DNA of 64,000 nucleotides from Mahella sp. (lineage in GTDB: Bacteria > Bacillota > Clostridia > Mahellales > Mahellaceae), in contig NZ_JAIHAU010000002.1 in NCBI RefSeq assembly GCF_020054945.1, positions 1 through 64,000 of the forward strand, given 5' to 3'. Shown one piece after another: positions 42,852 to 52,239 of the stretch. The translations under genes were made by a program, and so were the position numbers. Positions within the stretch are counted from its first letter, which is position 1, and the number at the start of each line of letters is the position of its first letter. The notes beneath the pieces were generated by a model. That model ran no database searches. It was not told where the DNA came from and was given only the letters and a program-made list of their open reading frames with translations.

Positions 42852-44291
42852 TTACTGGCCCGCTTCCGGTTCAGGCTGTGGCTTTTCAGGATTATATCGT
42901 ATAACACCCTGTATAGGCTTATAATAATCTTTGGTTATGACAGTAGACGATAATCTCTTTCCGTTTTTATCGTACACTATCTTATATGTTCGCGTGCGGT
43001 ACCCATCAGTACCCACTACCTCTTCTACCTTTTCACCCGGTTTCAGCGTTTTATCGACTATCATCTTAGGCTCCGGCGCCGGTACAACATCATAGATTTC
43101 CGAGCGTATAGCTATATGCTGCCCGTTAGGCAACGGCTCCCCGTATATTCTGACTGTTAATTTGCCGTTAGAAACCGTACGTTCAAGGAACACAGGTGTT
43201 TTACGATTATTCTTAAACTTAAAATCAGCCGCTCCGTAGCTTATAGTAGCATCGCGGCCCAGATCTATATATGACGTTTGGCGGGAATGATGATAGCGTT
43301 CTACCACATCCAGACCCGACATAAGCACGGCATTGTATAGCGTGGATGAGACCTGGCATACCCCGCCTGCAAGATCATCCTCGATCACTTTGCCGCCTTC
43401 CTTAAATACCTTAGCATCTCTATAGCCCTTGGCCCGGGTACGCTCGCCGGTCGCTTCGTTTATTGAGAAAATCTCTCCGGGCTGGACTACCTCTCCGTTA
43501 AAAGCGCCTGATGCCAGCTTTATATTGGTCACCCTGTCCGGCGTGCTGTTGCCGAGTGGGGTGGAAAACTCCGCTACAAGCGACGTAGCCTTTTTTAAGT
43601 CATTCACGAAAACCTTTGGCTGTACTTTGTTAACTACCAATTCTATGGGCTCATACCGGTCATTTTCCACTGCCGCCGATAATGCCTCCATAGCTTTATC
43701 AACATCCATCCTGCGCCCGATTCGTTCCTCGGTAAATTTAAAACGATTAGCTGCCGATACATTCGGTGTAAACTTTACAGTGGCGTCCACCGGCGTTATC
43801 TCGAGTTCTTTGGCTATTGCCTCCACATCGTCTTTAAGTAAAGAAATGTCATAAGTAAATGTAGTCTGAAATGCTGCTCCTTGCTGTTTTACAGCGTATA
43901 TCTCCTTTAATCTTTCAATAGCACTGCCCTGTCGGCCCACAGCATATGCCTTTTCGACCTGCTGTTCCACATCATAAGCGGCTGCTATATCTTTATAATC
44001 AAAATCCCATGATTTATCCTGATACTGTAATTGAAGCTTTATCTTGTCTAAGTCGGCTTGTCTTGCCTGACCTATGACCGCCATGGCCTGATCCTTTGTC
44101 ATACCCGTCAGGTCCACACCGTCTACGCTGACATTCCAATAGAATGTCTGAGCGTCCAGTATTCCCTTTATATTGGCCATAGCTATGCCAGCCGCGGCAC
44201 CGGCGATTATAAGCAAGATAAATACTATAGCCCACCATATTATCCCCGTTCTTTTCTTGCGAACAGGAACGCTCGAAGCTTGAACAGACAT
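42852..44291 (-). CDS. VanW-domain cell-wall protein with a G5-like tail
   Basis: About 479 residues. A short cytoplasmic basic segment and one membrane helix (IIWWAIVFILLIIAGAAAGIA), two peptidoglycan-binding-type repeats outside (VDLTGMTKDQAMAVI and a later copy), the VanW domain (VVQPGEIFSINEATGERT, AGGVCQVSSTLYNAVLMSGLDVVERYHHS) and a C-terminal G5-like segment (LKPGEKVEEVVGTDGYRTRTYKIVY). VanW proteins occur in vancomycin-resistance clusters and widely in spore formers; function is unknown, cell-wall associated. Start ATG 44291 follows GGGAGG; the longer frame lacks support. Confidence 0.88.
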   Translation of the reverse strand: MSVQASSVPVRKKRTGIIWWAIVFILLIIAGAAAGIAMANIKGILDAQTFYWNVSVDGVDLTGMTKDQAMAVIGQARQADLDKIKLQLQYQDKSWDFDYKDIAAAYDVEQQVEKAYAVGRQGSAIERLKEIYAVKQQGAAFQTTFTYDISLLKDDVEAIAKELEITPVDATVKFTPNVSAANRFKFTEERIGRRMDVDKAMEALSAAVENDRYEPIELVVNKVQPKVFVNDLKKATSLVAEFSTPLGNSTPDRVTNIKLASGAFNGEVVQPGEIFSINEATGERTRAKGYRDAKVFKEGGKVIEDDLAGGVCQVSSTLYNAVLMSGLDVVERYHHSRQTSYIDLGRDATISYGAADFKFKNNRKTPVFLERTVSNGKLTVRIYGEPLPNGQHIAIRSEIYDVVPAPEPKMIVDKTLKPGEKVEEVVGTDGYRTRTYKIVYDKNGKRLSSTVITKDYYKPIQGVIRYNPEKPQPEPEAGQ

Positions 44292-44414
44292 ATAGTTTCC
44301 TCCCACATATGTTTCATACTTCATATAACTAATGATAGTTTATAAAACAGAAAAAGTAAAGAAAATATGTGAAATTTAACACATTTATAATATCTGTTAA
44401 AAATGCTTAACATT

Positions 44415-45149
44415 TCATGGCCTGCTGTTCATGGTAAGCTCTACCAGTTTGCCTGCTTTGGCAGCAAGCTCTATAATTTCTTCATCCAGCATGGTATCCT
44501 TCGATATTATTATCTTGCCATCCAGATCATTTATATCTTTTGTAACGCGCCTGCCTATTAAAAAAGCTTTCTGACGCTCTAAAAAGACATTTTTATATGG
44601 CTCTTTCGCAGCGGACGCAACGGCTTGCTGCCCTGTTGCAACCTCCGCTTCATATTCTTCGGCAACGCTCTCCCCTTTGTGCGGCAGCTTTACAACCACA
44701 GCCTTGGTTCCATACGTCAATACGTTGTCATCAGGTACAAAATCTATATCTTCGGTCCCCGATGACGACCGGACCCGGAAGCCCAACAAGCGGCCGTTAT
44801 CCTCGTGTACGAAATATTCCTCTATAGAGCCTACAATTTTGCCCTTATGCGTCATTACAATCCGGCCTAACAAAGGCGGCTCAACTTTAACCAGTCGAAC
44901 CGCTTCTTCTGATTCGGTTATCTTCTTTATGACATTGCGGCTTTTTATAATGACAGCGTCGTCTCCCATGCCGAGTATATCAGCCATATCCACTATATTT
45001 GCGCCAAAGTACCATTGCCCATCATCTACCACTGCAAAACGCACTGCCCTCTTTTGAGGATCAATCAGCAGCTCTTTTATACTGCCGGCCTCCATACCCT
45101 CTTGAGCTGATATAACCGGCAATCCTATAATCTGATGGCTCGCTTTCAA
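44415..45149 (-). CDS. PRC-barrel domain protein
   Basis: 244 residues. Two PRC-barrel-like domains: the first MKASHQIIGLPVISAQEG with GSIKELLIDPQKRAVRFAVV, the second MTHKGKIVGSIEEYFVHEDNGRLLGFRV; the C-terminal 40 residues are separate (LIGRRVTKDINDLDGKII). Start is TTG 45149, 9 bases after GAGGAG, overlapping the rex stop, so the two are co-translated. PRC barrels serve in RNA processing and sporulation proteins; function here is unknown. Confidence 0.82.
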   Translation of the reverse strand: MKASHQIIGLPVISAQEGMEAGSIKELLIDPQKRAVRFAVVDDGQWYFGANIVDMADILGMGDDAVIIKSRNVIKKITESEEAVRLVKVEPPLLGRIVMTHKGKIVGSIEEYFVHEDNGRLLGFRVRSSSGTEDIDFVPDDNVLTYGTKAVVVKLPHKGESVAEEYEAEVATGQQAVASAAKEPYKNVFLERQKAFLIGRRVTKDINDLDGKIIISKDTMLDEEIIELAAKAGKLVELTMNSRP

Positions 45150-45793
45150 TCTGAGTCACTCCTCAATTCTCTTATTTTATACGAAAGCGTGTATAGGCTA
45201 TCGCTTAGATGGACATGCTCTATCACTACATCGGGCGGCACCGCTATATCCACAGGAGCGAAGTTCCATATAGCTTTTATACCGTATCTGACCACCATAT
45301 CGGCCACTTCCTGCGCCTTTGCCCTGGGCGTAGCTATTATGGCTATATCTATGGGATGTTGCTGCACAAATGCTCCAAGTTCATCTATATCGCGGATTTC
45401 AATACCCCTTATAGCCAGCCCTATCAACCGCGGATTTATATCAAATAACGCTTGCAATATGAAACCGTCTTTCTCGAAATCGGTATAATTGGCTATAGCC
45501 TGACCTATATTCCCAGCTCCTATTATTATAGTATTATATTTCTCATTCAGCCCTAATATTCTTGTCAACTGCTCGTAGAGTTCCTCGACGTTATAACCGT
45601 AGCCCTGCTGACCAAAACCTCCAAAGCAATTAAAGTCCTGGCGTATTTGCGAGGCGGTCAACCCCATTTTTCTGCTCAACTCTGCCGACGATACGCGGGT
45701 TACTCCGTTGCGCATGAGCTCGCGCACATGTCTGTAGTACCTGGGCAAGCGCCTGACTACCGCATCGGAAACCTTGCCTTCCTCCTTAGCCAC
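45146..45793 (-). CDS. rex: Redox-sensing transcriptional repressor Rex
   Basis: About 215 residues: N-terminal winged helix (AVVRRLPRYYRHVRELM, VSSAELSRKMGLTASQIRQDFNCFGGFGQQGYGY), the NAD(H) Rossmann motif GAGNIGQAIANY, and the C-terminal domain-swap helix. Rex represses fermentation and respiration genes when the NADH/NAD ratio is low. GTG 45793 is 9 bases after AGGG; ATG 45802 is an alternative but overlaps the ribosome site. Confidence 0.94.
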   Translation of the reverse strand: MAKEEGKVSDAVVRRLPRYYRHVRELMRNGVTRVSSAELSRKMGLTASQIRQDFNCFGGFGQQGYGYNVEELYEQLTRILGLNEKYNTIIIGAGNIGQAIANYTDFEKDGFILQALFDINPRLIGLAIRGIEIRDIDELGAFVQQHPIDIAIIATPRAKAQEVADMVVRYGIKAIWNFAPVDIAVPPDVVIEHVHLSDSLYTLSYKIRELRSDSD

Positions 45794-45984
45794 GATACAC
45801 ATCCCTGCCTTTGCTAATTTATCATTAATTTATCGTTAATATATGTAAATATTTAGCGGTATATTTGCTTCTATTATATATATAATATACCGAGATGTCA
45901 ACGAAAAATGCCGCGAAAACAGGCATAGGTTGATTTATGGTCGTGCTCCATGGCTAGATTGTGAACATGCTTGTACGCAACAAA

Positions 45985-46024
45985 AAAGACCGCAGAATAA
46001 GCATCTTCTGTAGCCTTTTTTGTG
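45985..46024 (-). terminator. Terminator after the SpoIID-domain gene
   Basis: On the minus strand GGCTACAGAA and TTCTGCGGTC form an imperfect stem followed by TTTTTTG, just after the stop at 46032. Confidence 0.65.
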
Positions 46025-46031
46025 AAACTTA

Positions 46032-48212
46032 TTATACAATCAGGTATTGTCCGCTGACATAGCCTGTTATGCCGCCATACTTTATCTTGTACCAGCTGCC
46101 GCTCTTGCCCAATACTTCTACTTTGGTGCCGTTCTTCAGGCTGCCTACCACCTTGTACTGGGTACCGGCTCCGCTGCGTACATTCAGCGTTGTATTCACC
46201 TTCACCGTACCGGTCTGTGTTGTGCTGCCTCGCGATGGTGCGGGTGCTGGCATCGGGCTTGCACTGCTTACCACCATGTATTGTCCGCTGACATAGCCTG
46301 TTATACCGTTATATTTTATCTTGTACCAGCTGCCGCTCTTGCCCAGCACTTCTACTTTAGTGCCGTTCTTCAAGCTGCCTACTACTTTATACTGGGTACC
46401 GGCCCCGCTGCGTACATTTAGCGTTGTATTCACCTTCACCGTGCCGGTCTGTGCAGCCGGTGCTGGTGCAGGTGTTGGCGCTGGCGTCGGCGCAGGTGCC
46501 GGGCTTGTACCGCTTACCACCAGGTATTGTCCGCTAACATAGCCTGTTATGCCGCCATATTTTATCTTGTACCAGCTGCCGCTCTTACCCAATACTTCTA
46601 CTTTGGTGCCATTCTTCAGGCTGCCTACCACTTTGTACTGGGTACCGGCTCCGCTGCGTACATTCAGCGTTGTATTCACCTTCACCGTACCGGTCTGTGT
46701 AGCCGGTGCTGGCGCAGGTGTGGGTGCTGGCGGCGGTACGGGTCTGTCCTCGCCGCGGTCGGGCAGAGGTGCCGGCGCCGGCTGTGCGGGTATGGAGTAC
46801 TTCACGCGGCTGGCTACCGGATAGTAGAAGTCCAGTATTTGACCATAATTTTGCCCTGCCTCAGCCCTGTACTTGGCCCCGTACTGGCTCATACCCCTGC
46901 CATGGCCATAACCTCTGCCCTTTATGACATAACCATCGCCGCTTTTCTCAAAGCTGTCTATAAGGTAACTTTTTATTATGCTTGCTCCAAAGCCCATGCG
47001 CATTTGCGTTACTGTAAAAGTAATCGTTCGCTGATTTACATTTAACTCAGTCACCGGCTGAGGCGCCTGCTCATTGGACAAAGGATCCTGCTCCGGCACA
47101 ATGACTTTTGTATCATATGCTTTTGTTTCGATATCTTTAGTTAAGAATTTTACCGTCATTGTAACGTGGCTGTCGGCCGGCAAACGCTGGCCTTCCGTGC
47201 GCTTACTAAGGTCCATGGTCATATCGGTTATCTCGGTTATACGAATATCTTTGCCGGTATACATCGGTGCCAATAACGATTTGACGCCGGCTATCATAGC
47301 CTTCTCATTAGCCCTTGATGCATATGTAATATTTTCTATGCTATTCCACCATACATCGAGCGCTGCAATGTCGTTTTGAGCCAGGTATCCATTGGCTGCA
47401 TCGATCTGTACCGGATCTATTTGTACCTTCTTATATGTGACTGTCCATGGGTTTATCGGATCATACTCATCCTTTTTGGCCGCCGAATAGCTGCTTTTCT
47501 CGACTATACCACCATTGCTGGACGAATACTCCGTCAACGCAGGGCTGCCATTGTACTCCAGCACTATGCCTCGTGTCTCATCCACGGCCGCATTGCTGTT
47601 GCTATATGATTGGCTGTTCCATATATATCCGCCATAAACCTGATTATCAGTGGTATCCAGCACATCATAACTGCCAGTAGGTTTAAGGCAGCGTATAGCG
47701 TATGTCCTGGCCGCTATAGCTTGGGCTTTCAGAGCCTCTTTATTCCATGAAGCAGGCATTTCATACGGTACGACCCCTTTCAGGTAATCTTCCAGCATAA
47801 GTTTGCTTATAGGCCTGACATATGCCCCGTCGATGCCAAACGCCATGCTGCCTATATATGCCCTGCCGTTGACTTCTATAACATTGTCAGTACCGTAATG
47901 CGCCGGTACCAGTTCAAGCGATGAGCCATAGGTGCCTATGAGCGTGTTACCTTCATAAAGGCTCAAACTCCCATTTACTGCTTTTACCGCGTAGTTATGA
48001 TCTTGCTGCAATATTAATGATGGGTTGCCCGCCATGCTGTAGCTGCCTTTGGTTATTTTCACCGATATCAGTGATTTGTTGCCTATGTAATTGCGCAATT
48101 GCACCCTTATCACATCGGGTTCGCTTTTGGCAGCTCGTGCCTGGCCGGCAAGCGGTAACAACATCGTAAACGCCAGCAAAATCGATAAAAGCACTGCTGT
48201 TATACGTCTCAT
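46032..48212 (-). CDS. SpoIID/LytB-domain secreted protein with three bacterial SH3 repeats
   Basis: 726 residues. Signal peptide ([27 protein letters not shown]), SpoIID domain (about 100-480) with [48 protein letters not shown] and the C-terminal [15 protein letters not shown]. SpoIID family proteins cut glycan strands of peptidoglycan. A Pro/Ala-rich linker leads to three SH3_3 domains separated by further PAP linkers, each about 58 residues and nearly identical ([20 protein letters not shown]). The SH3 domains should bind the cell wall. It is not the classic sporulation SpoIID alone; a vegetative wall amidase enhancer (LytB) role is possible. Confidence 0.9.
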   Translation of the reverse strand: MRRITAVLLSILLAFTMLLPLAGQARAAKSEPDVIRVQLRNYIGNKSLISVKITKGSYSMAGNPSLILQQDHNYAVKAVNGSLSLYEGNTLIGTYGSSLELVPAHYGTDNVIEVNGRAYIGSMAFGIDGAYVRPISKLMLEDYLKGVVPYEMPASWNKEALKAQAIAARTYAIRCLKPTGSYDVLDTTDNQVYGGYIWNSQSYSNSNAAVDETRGIVLEYNGSPALTEYSSSNGGIVEKSSYSAAKKDEYDPINPWTVTYKKVQIDPVQIDAANGYLAQNDIAALDVWWNSIENITYASRANEKAMIAGVKSLLAPMYTGKDIRITEITDMTMDLSKRTEGQRLPADSHVTMTVKFLTKDIETKAYDTKVIVPEQDPLSNEQAPQPVTELNVNQRTITFTVTQMRMGFGASIIKSYLIDSFEKSGDGYVIKGRGYGHGRGMSQYGAKYRAEAGQNYGQILDFYYPVASRVKYSIPAQPAPAPLPDRGEDRPVPPPAPTPAPAPATQTGTVKVNTTLNVRSGAGTQYKVVGSLKNGTKVEVLGKSGSWYKIKYGGITGYVSGQYLVVSGTSPAPAPTPAPTPAPAPAAQTGTVKVNTTLNVRSGAGTQYKVVGSLKNGTKVEVLGKSGSWYKIKYNGITGYVSGQYMVVSSASPMPAPAPSRGSTTQTGTVKVNTTLNVRSGAGTQYKVVGSLKNGTKVEVLGKSGSWYKIKYGGITGYVSGQYLIV
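46042..46702. repeat. Three tandem SH3-encoding DNA repeats
   Basis: Units of about 175 bases at 46042-46215, 46276-46452 and 46523-46700 share nearly all bases, separated by GC-rich linkers coding for Pro-Ala. The near identity points to recent duplication or gene conversion. Confidence 0.85.
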
Positions 48213-48284
48213 TCCATTCTCACCCCCTTTCGTTATCCTCTATTATTTATATTCGACAAAAAAATCATATTCCCTTTAATTTTG

Positions 48285-49304
48285 CTAAATTATTACCATG
48301 GCTTTTACCCTGTCGCCACGTTTATCAGGTTTCAAACCCTCCTCCATATCATCCAGCGAATACCTGTGGGTTATAAGCGGCGATACTTTTATAAGGTCTT
48401 TAGCCAATAATTCCAGCGCTCTGGCATGTGTATACGGATTTATAAACGATCCTATCCACTTTATTTCCTTCTGATATATTTCAAATGGTTTCAATTGTAT
48501 CTCGGCCGTTTCATCCACCACACCGAACTGCAATACGGTCCCGCCGTTTTTTACAAGATCAAATGCCTGTTTGGCCGTCCTTGCAAGGCCTGCCGCCTCT
48601 ATTACGACGTCCGCGCCGTAGGGTATCATGGCCTTCGCAGCGGCTTTTACATCGCAATTGGTCGGGTCTATCAGCATATCGAAGCCCAGCTTTTGGGCCA
48701 ATTGCCTCCGTCCTTGTGAAGGTTCGCTTATTATGACGGACGACGCCCCTGCCAAACGGGCAAGTTGCGCATGCAGCAGGCCTATAGCCCCGCCGCCGAG
48801 TATTACCACGCTGTCGCCAGGCTTTATTTGCGCCAGGTCCGTGCCATGAAGGCAGCATGCCAAAGGCTCCACCATAGCCCCCACCTCATACGGCATGTCA
48901 GGCGGCAGCTTATAGGCCTGATTCTGGGGCACCAAGCAGTATTCGGCAAACCCGCCATTTAGTATGACGCCGATATTTTTAAGATTTTCGCACAGATGCA
49001 CTTTGCCTATCCTGCAGTAATGGCAATGGCCACAGTATATATTCGGATCTATGGCCACGTTATCGCCAACGTCTATATCGGATACGCCATCGCCTTTTTC
49101 CACCACGCGGCCTGCAAATTCATGGCCCAGTATGGTGGGCGGTTTGACGGCCGACGGCCCCATGCCTCCCGAATATATATGCATATCGGTACCGCATATG
49201 CCGCACGCTTTAACCTCGACCAATATGTGGCCTTCCTTCAGCCGAGGTTTTTCTACTTCCTCCACCCTTATATCACCTGTGCCATAAAATACAGCTGCTT
49301 TCAT
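48285..49304 (-). CDS. Zinc-dependent medium-chain dehydrogenase
   Basis: 339 residues. Catalytic zinc motif CGICGTDMHIYSGG and GHEFAGRVVE, structural zinc CGHCHYCRIGKVHLC, and NAD-binding VILGGGAIGLLHAQLA. It resembles threonine, sorbitol and butanediol dehydrogenases; substrate unknown. ATG 49304 is 7 bases after GGAGG; the longer frame has no ribosome site. Codes beside a small ferredoxin, with a terminator between. Confidence 0.88.
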   Translation of the reverse strand: MKAAVFYGTGDIRVEEVEKPRLKEGHILVEVKACGICGTDMHIYSGGMGPSAVKPPTILGHEFAGRVVEKGDGVSDIDVGDNVAIDPNIYCGHCHYCRIGKVHLCENLKNIGVILNGGFAEYCLVPQNQAYKLPPDMPYEVGAMVEPLACCLHGTDLAQIKPGDSVVILGGGAIGLLHAQLARLAGASSVIISEPSQGRRQLAQKLGFDMLIDPTNCDVKAAAKAMIPYGADVVIEAAGLARTAKQAFDLVKNGGTVLQFGVVDETAEIQLKPFEIYQKEIKWIGSFINPYTHARALELLAKDLIKVSPLITHRYSLDDMEEGLKPDKRGDRVKAMVII

Positions 49305-49329
49305 AATATCGCCTCCATTATCGTATATA

Positions 49330-49365
49330 TTAAAAAATAAAGGACCAGAAATCATTCTGATCCTC
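49330..49365 (-). terminator. Terminator after the ferredoxin gene
   Basis: Minus strand AGGATCAGAA-tga-TTTCTGGTCCT followed by TTATTTTTT; one mismatch in the stem. It lies between the ferredoxin and the dehydrogenase. Confidence 0.75.
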
Positions 49366-49375
49366 TATTATATTA

Positions 49376-49546
49376 CTATTCCAAAACACAAGCATCCACC
49401 GGGCACACATCGGCGCAGTTGCCGCACTCAGTGCACAGCGCGGGATCCACTACGTATATATCATCGCCGGCAGATATGGCGCCTCCTTCGCAATCCGGCT
49501 CGCAGGCGCCGCAGCTTATGCAATCATCCGTAATTCTATAAGGCAT
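49376..49546 (-). CDS. Small 2[4Fe-4S] ferredoxin
   Basis: 56 residues, MPYRITDDCISCGACEPDCE then ALCTECGNCADVCPVDACVLE. The two CxxCxxCxxxC(P/E) clusters are complete (the first ends in DCEGG, the second in VCPVD). A clostridial-type electron carrier for hydrogenases, oxidoreductases or similar enzymes. Start ATG 49546 is preceded by GAGGGGGTG about 6 bases away. It is too short for many gene callers but the cysteine pattern is unequivocal. Confidence 0.93.
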   Translation of the reverse strand: MPYRITDDCISCGACEPDCEGGAISAGDDIYVVDPALCTECGNCADVCPVDACVLE

Positions 49547-49649
49547 ATCTTCACCCCCTCATACCTCGTACATCTTAAAGATGTCCGTTTCCATTGTAGC
49601 ATGGATCGGGCTATATTGAAATACCTTTGCCGAAGAAGCAATTTTCCGA

Positions 49650-50501
49650 CTATTTCGACGTTATGTGGGGGCAGTGTGCCTTACCGCAGCCCGGTACAAG
49701 CTTTACATCGGATGCATCAAAAACATCCATCTCAAAGCTGTCATCCGGCCGCTCCAATTTTACTTTTACTTTATCGAGAAGCACGTTAACCTCGATTACT
49801 GTGCCCGTACCTTTCGGGGTAATCACGCTGGCATTGCATCTGGGCAATCTTTTCAGCTGCTGTTCATAAAATGATTGTTCATATTTTAAACAGCACATAA
49901 GGCGCCCGCACATACCCGATATCTTCGACGGATTAAGCGCTAATTCCTGTTCCTTGGCCATCTTTATAGATACCGGCTCAAATTCACCCAAAAAACCATT
50001 GCAGCATACCGGACGCCCGCAAGGGCCTAAGCCTCCAAGCATCTTGGCCTCATCCCTTACGCCTATCTGCCTTAACTCTATGCGCGTTTTAAAGATAGCT
50101 GCCAATTCCTTGACCAAATCTCTGAAATCCACGCGTTCTTCAGCGGTAAAATAAAAGATCAGCTTATTCCTGTCGAATGTGTATTCGGCATCTATAAGTT
50201 TCATATGGATATTATGCTCGGCTATCTTCTGGCAGCATTTTTCAAAAGCCTCGCGCGTCTTGATTTCATTTTCTTTCAGCATCTGCCTATCCTCGTCGGT
50301 GGCCATCCTTATGACCTTTCTTAATGGCGCGACTATATCGGTATCCGATACCTCTTTGGGCCCAGATACCACCTGACCGTATTCAAGACCTTTAGCCGTC
50401 TCTACTATAACACAGTCTCCTATATTTAAATCCCAAATATCGGGAGCAAAATAATACATCTTGCCTGCTCTTTTAAAACGTACTCCCACTACTATGGGCA
50501 T
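49650..50501 (-). CDS. PSP1-domain protein, RicT/YaaT-like
   Basis: 283 residues. The PSP1 domain (VGVRFKRAGKMYYFAPDIWDLNIGDCVIVET) and the cysteine cluster GGLGPCGRPVCCNGFLGEF ... GMCGRLMCCLKYE, which in RicT (YaaT) binds an iron-sulfur cluster. In Bacillus, RicT with RicA and RicF supports RNase Y mRNA maturation and sporulation phosphorelay. The gene follows holB with a 29-base overlap. ATG 50501 is 9 bases after GGAGG. The neighbours holB, yaaR, yaaQ and tmk are in the conserved order. Confidence 0.92.
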   Translation of the reverse strand: MPIVVGVRFKRAGKMYYFAPDIWDLNIGDCVIVETAKGLEYGQVVSGPKEVSDTDIVAPLRKVIRMATDEDRQMLKENEIKTREAFEKCCQKIAEHNIHMKLIDAEYTFDRNKLIFYFTAEERVDFRDLVKELAAIFKTRIELRQIGVRDEAKMLGGLGPCGRPVCCNGFLGEFEPVSIKMAKEQELALNPSKISGMCGRLMCCLKYEQSFYEQQLKRLPRCNASVITPKGTGTVIEVNVLLDKVKVKLERPDDSFEMDVFDASDVKLVPGCGKAHCPHITSK

Positions 50502-51429
50502 TATCTACTACCTCCAATATATTAAGCAACAAAACATCTGCGGTTAATTGATAATTAGCGTTGGATGCCAAAGCTTTGCGCGCCGCATCCACACATTCCA
50601 TGATACTACTCCATCGGAACAATGTAAAGTCCGATACCTTCGCATCCAGCAGTTTGCCTCTTATAAAGTCCGCCCAGCTATCCAGTATGGCATCTATATC
50701 ATCCTTATGTTCGACCAGAAATTCCTCTGCCGCAAAGAAGGCATCCCATCTGTCTCTGACTATGTTTTGTAAATTATTCAGCGCGCTCCGGTGCAATGCC
50801 TGCCATGCGCTATCGTTTATTATGGATATCGCCTTGCCTATTATACCGTCCGAAGCGGCAGCGGCTTGCTTTGCATCGCCGGGACTGGCGTTAAATCGGC
50901 GTATCAGAATATCTTCAACATGGGTTAATGGCACAGGTTTTAATTTATAGATAAGGCAACGCGATACCACTGTGGGCAAAAGATTATCGGCACCGGTCGT
51001 AAGCAGGATAATGACCGCATAAGGCGGCGGATCCTCCAGCGTCTTGAGCAGCGCATTCTGTGCCTGTACGGTCATAGACTGCGCTTGGTCTACAACATAT
51101 ACCTTGCGATCGGCCATATATGGATTTATATATATATCGCCTATGAGCTCCCTTATCTTATCCACTCCTATCGTATTCTTTTCGGGCGCTATAACCTTAT
51201 AATCGGGGTGTGTGCCTGCCTCAAAGCGCCTGCATGCGCCGCATACGCCGCACGGCTTATGCTCTTCACAGACGATGGCCTGGCAAAATGCGTTGGCCAA
51301 TGTACTTTTGCCTGCGCCGGCCGGCCCCTCGAATATATAGGCGTGGGATATGGTCTGGTGGGCAAGAGCCTCTTTAAGCTCTTTTATTATAGAATCTTGT
51401 CCGATAATATCATCGAATGTAAACATCAT
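50473..51429 (-). CDS. holB: DNA polymerase III delta' subunit
   Basis: About 318 residues, an AAA+ clamp-loader subunit. It contains FDDIIGQDSIIKELKEA, Walker A-like EGPAGAGKST, the zinc-binding CEEHKPCGVCGACRRF, and the sensor/arginine region GADNLLPTVVSRC. Starts overlap the YaaR stop; GTG 51435, ATG 51429 and ATG 51426 are all possible and no ribosome site separates them. Confidence 0.92.
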   Translation of the reverse strand: MMFTFDDIIGQDSIIKELKEALAHQTISHAYIFEGPAGAGKSTLANAFCQAIVCEEHKPCGVCGACRRFEAGTHPDYKVIAPEKNTIGVDKIRELIGDIYINPYMADRKVYVVDQAQSMTVQAQNALLKTLEDPPPYAVIILLTTGADNLLPTVVSRCLIYKLKPVPLTHVEDILIRRFNASPGDAKQAAAASDGIIGKAISIINDSAWQALHRSALNNLQNIVRDRWDAFFAAEEFLVEHKDDIDAILDSWADFIRGKLLDAKVSDFTLFRWSSIMECVDAARKALASNANYQLTADVLLLNILEVVDNAHSSGSTF

Positions 51430-51431
51430 AA

Positions 51432-51881
51432 TCACGCTATAAGGTCTACCAATAGGCCTTCTATTTCGCCTATAAGCTTTAACACAGCTATATGATCCAT
51501 CTCATCCGTCATGACCTGCTCGGTAAGACGCTCAAGCTGTTCATCGATCCGCTTTATGATAATATACCTCTTGCGCCGGCCGCGTTTATCCACTGCTTCA
51601 GACGCTGAGAACTGCAACATGGATGATGTCACAGCATTCAAAAATATCGTTATGGTGCGCCTGTAGTGCAAAAGCTCGGCTAAATCGGTATTTTTTTCTA
51701 ATCTTTGGCCCTGGGCTTTGATATCCGACAGCATACTATTCAGCCAATCCTTTGCCTCGTTATTTGCAGCATTGCCGAATGCTTGCGAGAATGCACCGCC
51801 GGAGGCATTTTTGTCTATATGCATCGCATCGGAAGGTTGGCTGCTGTAGGCATATCCGCCTCTTATATCATTTACCTTCAT
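51432..51881 (-). CDS. YaaR-family (DUF327) protein
   Basis: 149 residues, mainly helical, with the DUF327 signature LLHYRRTITIFLNAVTSSMLQFSASEAVDKRGRRKRYIIIKRIDEQLERL. Function unknown. Between DarA and HolB, as in Bacillus yaaQ-yaaR-holB. Ends four bases inside the holB frame. Confidence 0.88.
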   Translation of the reverse strand: MKVNDIRGGYAYSSQPSDAMHIDKNASGGAFSQAFGNAANNEAKDWLNSMLSDIKAQGQRLEKNTDLAELLHYRRTITIFLNAVTSSMLQFSASEAVDKRGRRKRYIIIKRIDEQLERLTEQVMTDEMDHIAVLKLIGEIEGLLVDLIA

Positions 51882-51884
51882 AGG

Positions 51885-52214
51885 CTACAGCTTGCGGAAT
51901 TCCTCTACATTCAGCACGAATACCGTCGCCCCTCCAACCACTACTTCAACCGGATAAGGCATGTAAACCTCTCCTGCTCCGCCCATCGGCATAGGAGAAG
52001 TCACCACCTGTTTACGGCTCTTGCACACCTTTTCTATGCACGCCATGGCCGCAGGCACCCTGTCGTCCTCGATGCCGAGCAACAGAGTCGTATTCCCCGA
52101 GCGCAGAAAACCGCCGGTGGTGGCAAGCTTGGTAACACTAAAACCCGAGTCCATCAGCGTGGCTATAAGCTTACTAGCATCCTCATCCTGTACTATGGCT
52201 ATAATAAGTTTCAC
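51885..52214 (-). CDS. darA: Cyclic-di-AMP-binding PII-like protein DarA (YaaQ)
   Basis: 109 residues, the full length of the family: MKLIIAIVQDEDASKLIATL, FSVTKLATTGGFLRSGNTTLLLGI (the ligand-binding loop with TTGGFL) and the C-terminal GGATVFVLNVEEFRKL. A trimeric receptor for the second messenger c-di-AMP. Start ATG 52214 is preceded by AAAGGGGG. Confidence 0.93.
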   Translation of the reverse strand: MKLIIAIVQDEDASKLIATLMDSGFSVTKLATTGGFLRSGNTTLLLGIEDDRVPAAMACIEKVCKSRKQVVTSPMPMGGAGEVYMPYPVEVVVGGATVFVLNVEEFRKL

Positions 52215-52239
52215 AAGTAAAGCCCCCTTTTTTCTTTTA

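Noticed and set aside
45803..45900. Rex operator before rex
   Set aside because: AT-rich repeats such as TGATAAATTA occur, but no convincing TTGTGA/TTAACAA-type palindrome could be fixed.
46047..47045. Plus-strand open frames across the SH3 region
   Set aside because: They are antisense shadows of three near-identical SH3 repeats, which is why they look alike.
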